A stretch of 64,000 nt of DNA from Geosiphon pyriformis (GCA_016748015.1 JAAOMT010000484.1:37847-101846); one strand, 5' to 3'. Positions 12,719 through 26,722 are shown, counted from the stretch's first letter. Notes: generated by a model not told the origin, from the letters alone. Translations and numbers: made by a program.

Positions 12719-14160
12719 TTGGAATCTAAAATGGAATTACAGCTTTTAAGAAAACTTTTTTTTAATACATCAAAAATTAAATCAATAATTATTTTTTTGA
12801 AAACTATAATATTACAAGTCAAAAATAATTTTCTTGAAAACTTAATTTACTATTTAAATAAAAATTCAGAAGCTATTAGTGTTGACACTTATGCTATTTA
12901 TTTTGAAAAACTTGATTACAACAACATTAAATTTTGTAAAAAAAATACTTTACCAACTCATAATTTATTTTTAAACTTGAATTAAAACCAGAAACAAGCA
13001 ACAAAAGCAAATAAAAAACACCAAATCTGTTTACACAACTTCTAATACACCAAAAACATTATTTAAACATTTGAAAATACTTAAACAAAAAACAAATATT
13101 AAACTATTATTTTTAATTGCATTTTTTTTAGCTTTACTTACTTAAACATAAATACCAACTTTATTTTTAACCAATTTTTAAGACCAGAAGACTTTGTCAA
13201 AAGTTTTATTTAACAATTAAAACTAATCTATAATAATATTAATTTTCTTGATTATTTAACTAAAAACCAAAGTAAACACTCAAAAATTTTAGCCAACAAA
13301 AAAAAAAATAACAAAAAATATATTAGTAATAATAAAAATAAAAAAATAGTTATTACTTATATTGCAAAAATCTTTAAATTTTTAAATAAAAACTTTAAAA
13401 CCAGTTTTTAAAAGTGGCTTAATAAAGTCATCAAAGCTAGAAATGTTAATAGATAAAATATAGCAAAAATACTAAAAATTTTTTTTATTTTTTACAAAAA
13501 ACTATAACTAAATGATTCAAAAACTTAATAGTATCTTTTACTAATTAGCAAGTTTTTAAAACTGCTTTTTTTAAACAGTTTACTAACAACATTTTAATTA
13601 TTCTCTAAAATCACTTTCAAAATATTAGACAGAAACTAATTAAATCTGCTATGATCTATTTTAAGAAGTTTAACAAACTTTTTTGAAGAATTAAACAGTT
13701 GAAAAACAATAACTACTACTTAAATGCTAAATTATTGAATCAATTTATTGCTGGACTAAAAGATAAACTTATTAAAAAAGTTTAATCATATGTATTTAAA
13801 AATTTAACTATTATTAAAGCATATGTTAAAATTACAAAATGACAATAGAAAAAACAAACTATATAAAGCTTGTTAATTTTATTATTAGTGAAAACAACTT
13901 AATTACTAAAAAAAATTGACCAACTTATAAAAAAAGTTGAAATCTACTTTGCTAATTAACAATAAAAATATTAACTATTTTAATAATAAAATTTAAGCAC
14001 TTTTTTATTATTATCTAATTTTAATAATTAAATTTATTAATTAAACTGTCATTATTGTAAAATATCAAAATACTGGAAATTTAATTGCTAAAAAATGCAA
14101 TAAAACCTACAACAATAAAATAATTAACATTATTTTTTATTCCAATAACAATTATATAAA
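12719..14160 (+). pseudogene. gag pseudogene of element B with zinc knuckle remnant
   Basis: An 88-codon open stretch at 12719-12985 starts at TTG, not ATG, and reads ESKMELQLLRKLFF at its start. The translation then continues with frequent TAA codons. At 14047-14088 is a CX2C-X4-Y-X4-C array (C-HY-C-KISK-Y-WKFN-C). This is the retroviral-type CCHC zinc knuckle with His replaced by Tyr (CAC or CAT read as TAC), so the finger is destroyed by a C-to-T change. That places it as the gag C-terminus. Confidence 0.55.
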
Positions 14161-14399
14161 TTACAAATATCTATTTACTATTCTTTAAGTTCTTAGCCTA
14201 ATTATTATTATTAGTCTGCTTCATTACAACAACAATATTATTAACTATTAACAAAAAAATTGGTTTAATTCAACCAATTTATATCATAAAACTGTTTTTA
14301 ATAAAATAACAACAGATTTAATCCCAATAATTAATTGTTATTTTATAATAATAATTAACAGCCATTTAAATATTTTTACACTTAACTTAATTATCTTAC

Positions 14400-17300
14400 A
14401 ATATTCAAAGACCAGAATTTTTACCATACTGTACTTTCAAAAAATAAAGTTATAGGACAACAGTAAAACTTTTTTTTCAATTACATTATGGTTTTATTAG
14501 TAAAAATTATCAAAAACACCAATATTTTAAACATATTTTCATTCGAATTTGAAGCAAATAAATTATTTTTTTTACTTAGCAATACAGCAGCTTTAGAACA
14601 AAAAGCAAGTACAATAATATACACCAAAACTAAAGTTGAAAAAGAATTAATTTAGTTAATTTTAAATAGTGAATTTGTTAGAAATATTATTATTTATTAG
14701 TTAATATAATGATTAAAAAAAATATTAACAAGTCTGTCTAAATAGTGATTATAATTGTCAATAGTATAAAAAAGATATCTGTAAAAAAAATTAATAATTT
14801 TTTTTTATAGTTAATAGAATCACTATTTTAGTTAATATTTTTATTATAAATGTATCTTAATACTAAGTTCTTGTTAAAAATGATAAATTTTTTAAAACCA
14901 ATACAAATTTAAATTAAAAACTCAAGAATTAAAGATTTTATATTAAGATCAATATACTAAAGTACTAATTATATATAATACTTTTAACAAATAATTTAAA
15001 AAAGCCCCAGTTTTTGAATTTGAAAATAAAAATAAAATACTTATTATCGAAACTTATATAATACTCAACTTTTGGTCTAATTAAATTGAAGAAACAAACC
15101 AATTTTTTGAGATTTTAGAATCACAATTAATATTATTATAGTTTAAAAAATCTAGTTAACAATTAATATTAACAATAACAAATAAACAGACCAATAGTTA
15201 ATATGTTTTATACTTAAAAACACAACTTAAAAAACAATTAACTTATATTCCATTTAAATATAAATATTATAATAAAAAGTATTCATCCATAAAAACTTGT
15301 ATTTTATTTGAAAAAAAAATATAAAAATTGCATTTGTTACTATTATAAAGTCTGCCACTAAAAATAATTTGGTAGCCAAAAATAAAATAGAAAATAAGAC
15401 AACACATTTTGTTTTACATACAAAAAATTATTGTTTAAAGAATATAATTAAATTGATATTGTAATAAATAAAAAAGTCTGCAATTAGATCTGTTAATATG
15501 TTCTTTTTATTTTTAAGAAAGTAAAATAAAAAACTTTATTCACAACCACTTACAATAATGCTCTTAACAAACTTTATTATTATTCATACAATACTAAAAT
15601 AATTTATAAATTAATAATAGTTTTAATTAATGGAAAAACTTAAACAGATATTTACTAAATAAAAAAATTTGAATATATTAAATATATAATAGAATTAATT
15701 AAATTTAACAATGAAAATAAAGTAAAATTTTACTATTTAACTTTTGATTATGTTTACTTTTTCAAAAACTCAAATTTAATAATTAAAACAAATAAACATT
15801 CAATTATGTGAAAAATATATTATATTTTGTGATAACATATAATATCTCAAATATTATGCACTTAGCATACTATTATTAATAGAAGATAACCAAAATAAAA
15901 TAAAATTTAAAGAAATTAAAAAAGTTTCAACAATTCTAATTTACTTTACCAAAAACCAATTTGTTTTACTTTTTAAATACTTTGACAACAATAAGCAAAA
16001 AATTAAGCCAGAAAAAGCTTACAAAATTAATGCAGAATATGATATTTGATATTTAAGCAAAAATATTTTCACTTTAAAGCCAAAATTACTTACAAAAATT
16101 AACTTAAAAATTGCTCTTAAAATTTTATCAAAAGCAATAATACAAATTGTTTTCTGATCATTATTAACAAACAAAGAAATTAATATTAAAAAAAGAATTA
16201 TGAATATTAGATATACTAAAAACATTACAGTAATACTTCAAAATAAAACTGAAAAGCCATTTAAAATCGAATATGCTAAAAAAATTGCTCAAGCTATTTA
16301 TTTACTCTTAATCAATATTTTGGATTTGCAATTAATTAAAAATTGAAAAAAACTTGATAAAAGTAAAAAAAAACTCAAAGTTTTGGATTAAATAGATAAT
16401 TTATAATTTTAGTAAATATAGTTCTCAATATACAAAATAAATTTTACCAAATTTTTAGATTATTAAGAACAATTATTATTCTTTTTTTTAAAAAAGTTTG
16501 TAAAGCATACATTTGTTTAACACCTATTATCATTTAACAAATTTTTAAATCAAATAAACAAATTTGCAAAGAAAATAGAATTTCAATTTCAAATATTTAT
16601 TTGTCTAAAAAAATCAAGAAATTTAATATTATATTTTACAACTTTAATAACCACATTATTATATTAAATAATTATTTTAAAATTAAAATTATTTACAATA
16701 ATATCTTTTAACAAGAGTTATCATAAATAGTTTTAAATTTTACAGAAATAATTAAAGATTCTCTTGCAAAATTTAAGTTACATCTTAGTACTAAAAACTA
16801 TTATATTATTATTAAAAAATTATTTCGAATCAATATGGAATAGTTAAAGTCACAACAAAAAAAAATTTAAAGAATTAATTACAGAATATGCAAACATATT
16901 TACCAAATATAACAATAATTTAAGAACTAATTTAGTTTAGCATTAAATTTATACTAAAAATACAAAATCAAAATGCCAACAAGTTTTTTGAGTCTTATTT
17001 AAAAGCCATCAATTTATCTGAAAAAAAATTTAATATATATTTAACAATAAATTTATTTAACTATTAATAAGTTCCTAAACTTTACTAGTAGTTTTCATTA
17101 AAAAAAAATAAAAAAACCCACTTTTGTGTTAATTATTATCAACTAAATAGTATTACAATTAGAAATATTTACTTTTTATTCTAAATTAAGAACATATTCG
17201 ATATTCTTAACAAATCAAAATACTTTTCAACATTGAATCTAGAAAATAAATACTAATAAATTGTTATAGATCTCAAAAACTGTTTAAAAACAGCTTTTAT

Positions 17301-19450
17301 TACCCAAGGAAAAAATTAGAAGTTCAATATAATGCTTTTTAAATTATACAATACATCAACAATTTTTAAAGACTTATAAATATTGTTTATGTTAAACTTC
17401 TTTAAAAGTCAATAGTTGTTTATTTAGATAATACTAATATTTATTCATTATTTAAAACTTATTTAGTTTATCTGTAAAAAGTTTTTTAATGATTATAAAA
17501 AGCAAAATTAAAGTTAAATATTAAAAAATGTTATTTTGAAAGAATAGCTTGGCCTTTTTAGATTATATTGTCAACAAAAAAGAAATTAAATCTAATTTAA
17601 AAAAATTAGTATTATCAAAAATTTCAACTTTTTTTAAAACACTACTGAATTAAAAAAATTCACAAAATTAATATTCTATTATCGAAAATTTATTAAGTTT
17701 TTTTGAAATTGCCAAATCACTAAATTATTTAATTAACAAAAATATTAAATATAAATAAATTCCAAAACAACAAAAAGCCTTTAATATTTTCAAAAAAAAG
17801 CTAACAATAGCTTCAATTTTAGTTTATTTTAACTTTAACAAAAGATTTCAACTAGCTATAAATACTTTATATACAGTTTTTAGTGCTATTTTATTTTACT
17901 TAGATAATAATAGCAATAAATAAGTAATGCTTTATGTCAATAAAACATTAAAACTAGCAAAAAAAATTACTCTGTTACTAAACTAAAAACAACAGTAATA
18001 ATTTGGGCTTTTTACTATTTTAATTTATATTTTAAACCAAAAAAAATTGATATTATTATTGATAATATTAAACTTAAATGACTACAAAATAAGAACTCTA
18101 AATTAAATATCAAACAAATCTGTTGAAATAAATTTTTAGCAAATTATAAATATATTGTATACTATAAATTAAAAAAATTATATACAAATATTGATTGTCT
18201 TTTCAAATAAGACAAAATTAGAAATTACAATTATTATTCAATTTAATAAACAATAATAAACAATAAACATTAGATTCCAAAAACTACAACAATCTTAAAC
18301 AATATTTGGTAATATTTATTATATTAAAAACTTGGTTTTCAAATAAAAAACATTAATTATAATACTAAGCAAAACAATATTTTCTATACAATAATTTTAT
18401 TTATTACCAAAACTACAAAAACCAAACAATTCATTCAAAGTAATCTAGAAACATAAAAAAAAACAATTTTATATAATATATATTTAGATCCTGTATTAAT
18501 GTACTTTAAAAAAAATAGCACAATTCAAAGAACACTAAAACATTATTTTTGGCCCCAAATAAAAAAATATATTTACCAATATTTTGAATTTTGTAATAAT
18601 TGTCAAAGAAAATAAAAACCATATTTTACAGAATCTCTAAATTTAATTGAAATTAAACAATCTTTTGATTAAATTGGTATTAATTTAGTTAGACTACTAT
18701 CTATTACAACTCAAAAAAATTAATATATTGCAGTTATAGTAGATTATTTAACAAAATGGCCAAAAGCAAGAGTAATTCAACAGACAAATGTAAAATTAGT
18801 TGCAAATTTTATTTACAAAGACATTATTTGTAAACATAAATGCCCAATTGAATTTTTATTTAATTAAAAAACATATTTTGTAAACAACTTAATACAAAAA
18901 ATTTGTGAATAATTTAATATTAAGAGATTTTTATTTTGGCTTTATTATCTATAAACAAATAGACTTATAAAACGTTTTAACAGAACATTTTGTGAATTAT
19001 TAGCCAAAGTTTTAATTAGTTTTGAACAAAAATAAGATCTTTTTATTTCATTAATGTTACTAGTATATAGAACTAAAACAAAATACAATAAAACATATGC
19101 TATTTAATTTAATTTATGATAAAACAGCAATATTACCAATTAATTTTACAGTAAAACTCTATTTAGTTTAATTAATTATTAAAAACAACTTTGTAAAAAC
19201 ACCATAAAAAAGAGCCTACACATTTTATAATACATTAAAAAAAAATAATGAATTGCAGTTATCTATATAGAACATTTTAAGCTTAATAAAAAAACAATAT
19301 AACAATAAACTATTACCAGCTATTAATAAATTTAAAGTTAAAAACAAATTTTCTTATATAAATTAAGGCTAAAAAACAAGAGAGTAGAAAATTGGATCAT
19401 AAATAAAATAAACCATTTTACATACACGAAATTCTAAGAAATAAATTATA
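14400..19450 (+). pseudogene. pol pseudogene of element B (RT, RNase H, integrase)
   Basis: Reading through stops, RT lies at about 17120-17480: FCVNYYQLNSITIRNIY, KYFSTLNLEN, KTAFITQ, and VYLDNTNIYS with YLDN at 17421-17432 instead of YLDD. RNase H follows (about 17760-18100). The integrase HHCC finger and core are at about 18480-19080. The first catalytic position is Asn (18682-18684, in FD*IGINLV), the second is Asn (18862-18864, in LFN*KTYFVNN), and the Glu is Lys (18970-18972, in TNRLIKRFNRT). The chromodomain-like or post-integrase segment ends near 19440. All three DDE residues and one RT Asp are lost, each by a G-to-A change, so the protein is inactive even without the stops. Confidence 0.75.
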
Positions 19451-20480
19451 TAAATTAAGACTTAATAATAAAATTTTAAAAAAAATTACATATAATAACA
19501 GATTTAAGCATTATTATTCCAAAACCAATCTTAAATTTCTTGTTCTACAAATTGGTACACAATTTTTTTGGTTAATTCTAAAAATATTTTCCAAAATTTA
19601 GAACCAATAATTGTTATTGAACAATTTTAAAACCAAAACAATTAAATTTTAATTTTCTCTATAGTTATTTTTTATATTTTAGGAACAATTTTCCAAAAAC
19701 AAAACAAAAACTACACAGAAAAACAATACAAAAATAACATAAAAATTCTACATATTAAAAATAATTTTATTTATTCATATTTTCATTAATTATCATGATT
19801 ATTTCTAAAACATTTAACAATTATTTTAAAAATTAATACTAATTTTAAAATTACTATTTAACTTATTTATAACAATTATTAAAAAACATATTAATTACAC
19901 CTAAACAGAATCAGCAATATTTTTGATCACAAATTCATAAAATTACCACTCTTATAAAAGAAATAAAAGAAGTTATTCTGGAATTCACTTACTAGAACTT
20001 TTAAAACAAGCTTTAAGAGAGAATTTAATGTTTGTATCTATTAACATTCTACCAAATATTACAATTTAACAAAAACTTTAATAGTGTTTTAATAAACAAA
20101 ACAATAAATACTTTTCAATTTATAGATATTTTTATATTGGAAAACATTTTATGAAAAAAAACTGGAGCTAAAAATAGCAAACTTCACAATTAAAGCTATT
20201 TAAAAACAACTTTACAATAAATTTAAGACAACAGCTAAACTAATAAATATTTATTACAAACTTAAAGCAGTTTTTAGACTTTATAATCTATTTTACACTT
20301 GTGAAAACATTTTATAAAACTCAATTTTATGATTCTTAAAGATTTAATATATTGGAAAGCTTATAAAATTAAAATTTTAACAATTTTCAAATCAAATTTT
20401 TTCAATAATTTTGGATTACTATCTGAAAATTATAGACAGTACTTGGACTTTAATAGAGCTTAGTCTTGAGAAAAAGATTA

Positions 20481-21435
20481 TATTATTAGCTGAAATTTGA
20501 AATATTAATTAGCATAAAATTATTTTTATAATTTCTATTATTAACTAGCATATATTATTATTTTAATTTATTACTTATTATCTTATCAAATTATCTGAAT
20601 TATTATTTAATTAATAACTCGATTTGTACAAAACACAAATGTAATCAAATTGTAATGATCAGATCATGTAATATGCCGAACTATATAATATTCAAAATTT
20701 ACTGAAATATTTAGTAATTTGACAAAATATTCAACAGTTTACCAAAATAATTTATAGTTCACAAAAATAACTTGTAGTTCAATAAAATATATTTTTAGGT
20801 TACCAAAATATTAGAAAAAGAGAAAGTGCTAAATTATAAAATAATGTTACAACAAGTTGTATAAAAAAAAGCTTTTTTCTTTAAGAAAATATATCTTTTA
20901 CTAGATATCTTAGTTAAAATTACTTTTCATACATAAAAATTCTTAATTATTTTTGTTTCGAAATTAACTATTTTATATTAACAATTTGAAATTAATTAGC
21001 TACCAATATGTGTAACTGTTAGCAACTTTTAGATTTGAATTCGAAATAACTTTTTTTTTATTTTTTTTTTATTTTTTTATTTTTTTTATTTTTTATTTTT
21101 TTTTATTTATTTTATATTATTAGATAGCTTACAGTTATAATTTTCTGTATAAAAGTTGCCTTTTATAGCAAAGTAACTACACACATTTTTGAAGAACTTA
21201 TAAACAAACTTTTTCTGTAAAAGAGTTGACTTTTACTGCAAAATAACTATACAAATAATTAGTATAAAATTGGTCATTCTATTATATATCTAATAGTATA
21301 TACAGTCCAAAGTATAAAGAAATACTTTGGAAAAAAATTAGCTTATTAAAGATTTATTAACTTCTATTAACAATAAATTAATAGCAAAATAGCAACAATT
21401 ATATACAAAAAAGAATAAAAAATTTTTAATAAAAA
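20481..21435 (+). mobile_element. 3' LTR of element B
   Basis: Begins TATTATTAGCTGAAATTTG, directly preceded by the purine-rich 'gagaaaaagatta' that fits a polypurine tract. It carries a TATAAAA motif near 20871 and a T-rich tract at 21053-21115. About 955 bp, matching the 973-bp minus-strand copy at 62484-63456. Confidence 0.65.
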
Positions 21436-22406
21436 TAATCATCTTGGTAAAATTATAAAAAACATAAAGTTTTTAAAAAAAACATCTTCAAAAATACAGA
21501 CAAAAATTTTGGGCATTATATATTTAAATATTCTAAAAATTTTGATCATTGCCAAAAAAGCCAAAACTTTTATATAAAAATTTGGTTTTTTGAATACAAA
21601 GCTTATTTTATATCAAATTTTGTATATCTTATCAACAAAAAACTTTACAAACTAGTTAATTTTAAGTTAAATAAAAATTTTTAATTAAAATACTTTATAA
21701 ATAGTTTAATTTTACCAAAGCTTAATTTCTTTGAAAAAAATAATATTATAGTTAAAAATCATAGTTTTTATTAATTATTATATATATTAATCACTAATAT
21801 CATATAGTTAGCTATTCTATTTTTAAAAAGTAATTAATAATCTAATCAATAATCTAATTAATAATTTGATTGTTGACTTAGTTATTGATCTGATCATTAA
21901 CTATTTTGAATAACTATATAAACAATATATATCTTAGCTTTAGAAAAACATATTTTAATATACAAAATATATATAAATTAAAGTAATAAAAATTACTTCT
22001 AAATATCTAATTCTTTTTAATTTACTTATTTTTCTTTTTCTAAATTCTTTTAAATATTTGAATATGTTTGTAATAAAAGATTACTTTTTGGTATTTACTT
22101 GTAAATAAATATTATTAAGAAGTATAATCAATATTTAATATTAAATTCTAAGAATGTTAATATAAAACATAGAATTATATTAATATGTTATTTTTTGTTA
22201 ACAGTACAAATTATCTTTCTATTTTTAAATTCTTTTATTGTCTTTTAGAAAAAATAATGACTAAAATATTTATGAAACTGATTTTACATATTAAATTTAT
22301 ACCAATTTAATTTACTCTTTGAAGTTAAATTCTTTTTTGATTATTATTATTATTATATAATTTTGTTTTATCTTGCTATTTATTAGTTTATTATTTAATT
22401 TATAAT
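21436..22406 (+). mobile_element. Remnant of gypsy family A: 3' internal end plus LTR-A
   Basis: 21465-21743 matches 39760-40032 (shared 'gccaaaacttttata.aaaattt', 'ttgaatacaaagcttattttat', 'ccaaagcttaatttctttgaa'). From 21744 (TATTATAG) it matches the LTR at 40033-40766. This is the 3' tail of a second family A insertion, directly adjoining the 3' LTR of element B. Confidence 0.55.
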
Positions 22407-23597
22407 AATATTAAGCAATTTAATTAACTTTTTATTTTAAAAATATAAATAACAAATACTTTATCACAAAATTATAAAATTAACAAAAAATAATAAATAA
22501 TAAATATTATAAAATAGCAATTCTAATAAAAACTTAATAAATAACTACTATATAATAATAATAAGTTTATTGTGAATTTAATAAATATTGCAAATATATA
22601 TATATTCAATTTTTTATATTACTTATAAATTTAAATTATAATCAATTTTATTTTTAGATTTTAATAATTAATATTTAATTATTATATTAACAATTAATTA
22701 AAAAACTTAATAATAATTTATAAAATTTTTATAATTATTAATTTAGATATATTTTAAATAAATTTAACAACAATTATAAGAATTTTGTATTTTTATTATA
22801 AAATATTAAACATTTTGCAATACAATAATACAAAATTAATACAAATTATATATAATATTATGATATAAAAAATACAGTACTTTTATGCAAAAAATTACAA
22901 CATATATTATAAAAATTAGTATTAAAATTATGTAAAAAAAATTATATTATCAAAATTAATTTAACAAATATTAATTAGTAGTAAAAAAGTAAAAGATTAA
23001 TAATTAGCTTAATTATAAAACAATTTAATTAAAAAATACAAAAAAATTTTAACAACTAAAAAACAACAATGAAAATTAAAAATTATTACCAAAAATATAA
23101 TTAATTGATTTGCTTTTAATTATATTAATTATAATTACAATTAATATTATTAATATACAATTAAGTTCTAAATTTAATCATTTAAAATCTGATAATCTAA
23201 AATTTAATTATCTAAATTATTATTTTTAAAAAAATAATATGCCAAATAAGCTTAAAATAAATTAATTAATTTAATATATATAAATAATTAATATAATTAA
23301 AATAGTACTAATATAATAAAATAATTTAGCTATATATACAGTTTTTTTATAAATTAAAAAAAGTATTAATTTTTTTTTTATTAAATTTAATAAGTAAGAC
23401 CTAATTACTATTTAAAAATTAGGAACAAATTAAGTATTCTAGTATTAAATATAGTTTATGTACTTTCTACATATAATTAGCTATTCGAACCAATTCAGAC
23501 TATACTAAGTTAATACAACAGAAGAAAACTTATCCAAAAATAACATTTTTTGAATAACTTCAAACAAAGTAATACTACAAAAAACCAATTCAACCAG
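22407..23597. repeat. AT-rich DNA with interspersed repeat D (22720-23340)
   Basis: About 620 bp within this stretch (22720-23340) is collinear with 59150-59790, including 'aaaattacaa.atatattat', 'aattaatttaatatatataaataattaatat' and 'tctgattatctaaa'. No protein similarity is visible. The rest is featureless and extremely AT-rich. Confidence 0.45.
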
Positions 23598-25322
23598 TCA
23601 TTTGGCTGTTTTCAAAGGATTAGTTTTAATACTAATAGATTCATGTGTCCAAAAAGATATTAAGTTAAAAAACATATTATTATCTATATTAATTGAATAC
23701 TCCAAATTACCAGACATATTAACATTATCTATATAGCACTTTTTTTTCAAAAAAACTATTTTTCTTTTCAACTTACCAACAATCTTGCCAAAAAAACCCA
23801 AATAAACTATAAGCTCATTAACTCTTAAACTAAAAACACTGCTTAAGATGAGATCACTCTTAATAAAATATTTAAATACAGTAACCAATGTACCAACAGA
23901 TTTAAAAATTGACTCAACCAAAGCCAACAACTTAACTAAATCAGATTCCAGAAACACCAGCCAAGAGAAAAACAAAGAATTACCAACAACTATAAAAGGA
24001 GAAGCAAAGGCTGTTAAAGGAAAAAACTTAAAAGAATTTAAATGAACAGAAACCTTAGCATAAGAAACATTATTTGCAAAACGTAATTTAAATATTTTAA
24101 AAGCCATAAAAAAAGGAGGTAAAAAAACTGTACAGTTTGCAGCCAAATAGTTTATCTTTTAGCATTTAAAGCAGTACTAACAACCAGAAGTTTCTTATCA
24201 AATATGATATCTTCTTAGTATATCAGTCTTAACAACTATAAAATCCAAATTAACTTGAAAGCCAAATATAATCAGAGCAAACTAAAAATAATAACCAGAA
24301 TTAAGTAAATAAGGAATAAAACAAGTTCAATTATCAACTTAAGAAATCATATTATTAATCTTAAAAGTAGTATAGCCAGAAAAAAAGTTGATTAACTTGG
24401 CTCTAAACCTATCACAAAACAGAATGATCTCTTTTTAATTCAAGAGGAAAAGAATCCAAACACAATTTTTGTTTACTAATATTGACTAGTAATTAAAAGC
24501 AGATGCAACAGTATTTAAATTATTAAGATAAACAACTACATATTGCCAAACATTAATAAACTTCAGCACAACACAAAAAACTTTACCAAAAACACCAAAA
24601 GCTAACTTAATATTAGCAGCAAACACATTTAAGAGCACATTATACAGCACAACAATAGCAGAAGAAAAACCAAACTCAGAAACCACCAAAAACTTAGCAA
24701 GTTTAAAAGTAACAAGACAAATAAAGCTTGTAAGCTCAACCAAAAATACAGCATTTAAAGAACTTTGGAAAGTAAACTCTATACAAAAAAGTTTCATATT
24801 GTTTTTTAACACTGATTTTGCATCCAAAAAACCATTTACAAACTGAAAAACAGTTCTAATATAAGCCAATTTGATTTTGAAAGTATTACCAAATACCAGA
24901 ATAGAAGCCATCTACTCAGTAAATCTTTGATAACTAGTAATAATTTCCTAAGCACCACCAATAACAATACCAAAAACCAGAGAAGATAATTTAGTTTTTA
25001 TTTGATCAACCCAGTTCCCAAGAACAGATAACTCAATAGAAAATAGTTGTTTTGCTTTTAAAACTAGTAAAAATCTGTTGGAAGACATCATATTTTGCAA
25101 TATAGTCAGTAGTTAATTTTGGCTTATCTTAAATAATATACTGGATAATACAGTAGAGATTTTATCTAAGATCTCAATTAAAATTACAAAAAAATTTAGT
25201 ACAACAATAGCAAAAACAAACAACTGCTTCCACTTTTTTGAAACTTTGGTCTTTTTGACTATTTTGTTTAAAGAAGTAGTGCTAGCAGCACCAGATATAA
25301 AAGCTATAATAAGAAAAACCAA
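23598..25322 (-). pseudogene. Decayed LINE ORF1
   Basis: Three open pieces on the minus strand are successive parts of one LINE ORF1. The order is 25322-25113 (SGAASTTSLNKIVKKTK), 24911-24486 (LFCIEFTFQSSLNAVFLVEL, then WQYVVVYLNNL), and 24146-23598 (SYAKVSVHLNS, VNELIVYLGFFGKIVGKLKR, SFWTHESISIKTNPLKTA). I recall the same blocks, in the same order, in the abundant AM-fungal LINE family whose first 310 codons stand at 2-931. Substitutions relative to that family are mostly of the C-to-T/G-to-A kind (Pro/Ala/Glu/Asp to Ser/Val/Lys/Asn). The zinc-knuckle region that would lie between the last two pieces (24147-24485) is broken by stops. Confidence 0.65.
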
Positions 25323-26340
25323 CTTATCAACTGGTTTACTATTAAAAATCTTAGAACTTTTGAAAAAAACAGAGACAACATTGAAATTAATCTAAATATG
25401 TCTCTTTGAGAGAACTTTAACTGATGAAAAACCAGCCACAAATAAAAAAAATGTTTTAGTGACCACTAAAGACAGCTTTTCATTATTAATATCTAAAAAA
25501 AATATAGTTAAGACATTATGTCTAATTGTTTTAATAACAAAAAGACCCTTTTACATTAAAACTTTATTAGTTACTATAGAAAAAATAATGAGTACAGCTT
25601 TTTTACTCTTTGTTTTAATTGTGATTATAAAATTAAGAAGACAAAAAGTATTTTTTTTAAATTTTAATCTATTAATTTTATATTAAATCAACTTTTTATT
25701 AGTTTTATTATAAATAATAAATTTTTTTTTCTTTGTTTTAATATTTTTATATATATATTTATTTATTATAAAAAATTAATTTTAATTATATTATTTTTTA
25801 TTATTATTTTTTTAACAACTAATTAAAAAAATTCTGGTTTAATTTTAATATAATAGTTTTGGGTTTATTTGGTAGTTTTAATTGTTTTTTATGTTTTTTA
25901 TAAACATTAATTATTATTTTTTAAATAAATTCTAAACTGGTTCTTGTTTAAAAACAAACAATAATAATTTTATAAATTTTTTATTTTATAAATATTTTAT
26001 AATAATCGTTTTTTCTTTTATTTGTACATTGTAAAAAAAATCTATAAAATTATATTTATACTATAGTTAAAACAACAATAATACATAACATTTATATTAT
26101 TAATTAAAATTATTAATATTTAAAAAAAAAGTACTTAAATTTATAATTTTAAAATAGTAATAGTATTTATATTAATTATTTCTATTTTATTGTTATTGTT
26201 TAAACCAAAAATTATTTTTTTTACTAAGTAATTTTTATTTATATTAACATTTTTAGTATCTGTTATATTATTTATATTAGTTTTATTTATATTATTAATT
26301 ATAGTAATTATTACAAAAAAAACCAATATTATTATTATTA
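25323..26340. other. AT-rich stretch with no recognised gene
   Basis: The first 100 bp probably still belongs to the decayed LINE. A 75-codon plus-strand open frame at 25459-25686 has no features of a real gene. Nothing else can be supported. Confidence 0.5.
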
Positions 26341-26344
26341 AGTT

Positions 26345-26722
26345 TCAAAAAAAACACTTTTTTTCTTTTTTTTAAGAAAAGTTTATTAATAAAACCAGTA
26401 TTCAAACTTTTAAAACTTTTATTAGAATTTAATATATTATTTGATTTAATAACAACTGTATAGTCAAATAAAAAAAATGTAAAAGTATTAAATTAAATAT
26501 TAAAAATTTATTATTAAAAAAAAACTTATTTTTAAGAAATAACTTTTTTAAAAAATTAAAAACATGAAAAAAAGAAGTTTTTAATTTTATAATTAATTGT
26601 TTTAAAATTTACAAGCTTAATTAAAAATAATAAAATTAATTAATTATTAATTTTAATAATAAATTAATTATTTTAAGTTTAAATAAAAATATTTTTTTTT
26701 ATTTTTTTATATTATTATAGTT
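26345..26722 (+). mobile_element. Possible left half of a split LTR-B
   Basis: The stretch 'aattaattaattattaatttt...ttattttaag' followed by a T-rich tract and 'tatattatta' resembles the middle of LTR-B (20960-21120). The missing right half may be at 40767-41017, on the far side of the hAT and family A elements. The match is weak because both copies are almost pure A/T. Confidence 0.35.

Larger units (their letters stand above)
11948..21435 (+). mobile_element. Degenerate Ty3/gypsy LTR retrotransposon, family B
   Basis: A 9.5-kb element: 5' LTR remnant 11948-12605, gag from about 12719, pol to about 19450, a non-coding 3' internal part, then 3' LTR 20481-21435. The LTRs share the blocks 'ataatgtta.aacaagtt.tataaaaaaaagctttttt', 'aactgttagcaacttttagat' and the double 'gttgacttttact.caaa.taactatacaaataatt' motif. 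After the 5' LTR end (AATAACA) the sequence TTTGGTG follows, in the place and form expected of a primer binding site (two bases, then TGG). Coding parts are riddled with TAA/TAG/TGA. Confidence 0.75.

Noticed and set aside
12700-19450. A non-standard genetic code with TAA/TAG read as Gln and TGA as Trp, since stops sit at Gln/Trp positions of pol
   Set aside because: The nine island genes use CAA/CAG for Gln, TGG for Trp and end with TAA, TAG and TGA. Asp-to-Asn, Glu-to-Lys and His-to-Tyr changes in the same elements show mutation, not recoding.
23848-24045. 65-aa plus-strand open frame
   Set aside because: It is the antisense of the decayed LINE ORF1, whose minus-strand reading has recognisable blocks.
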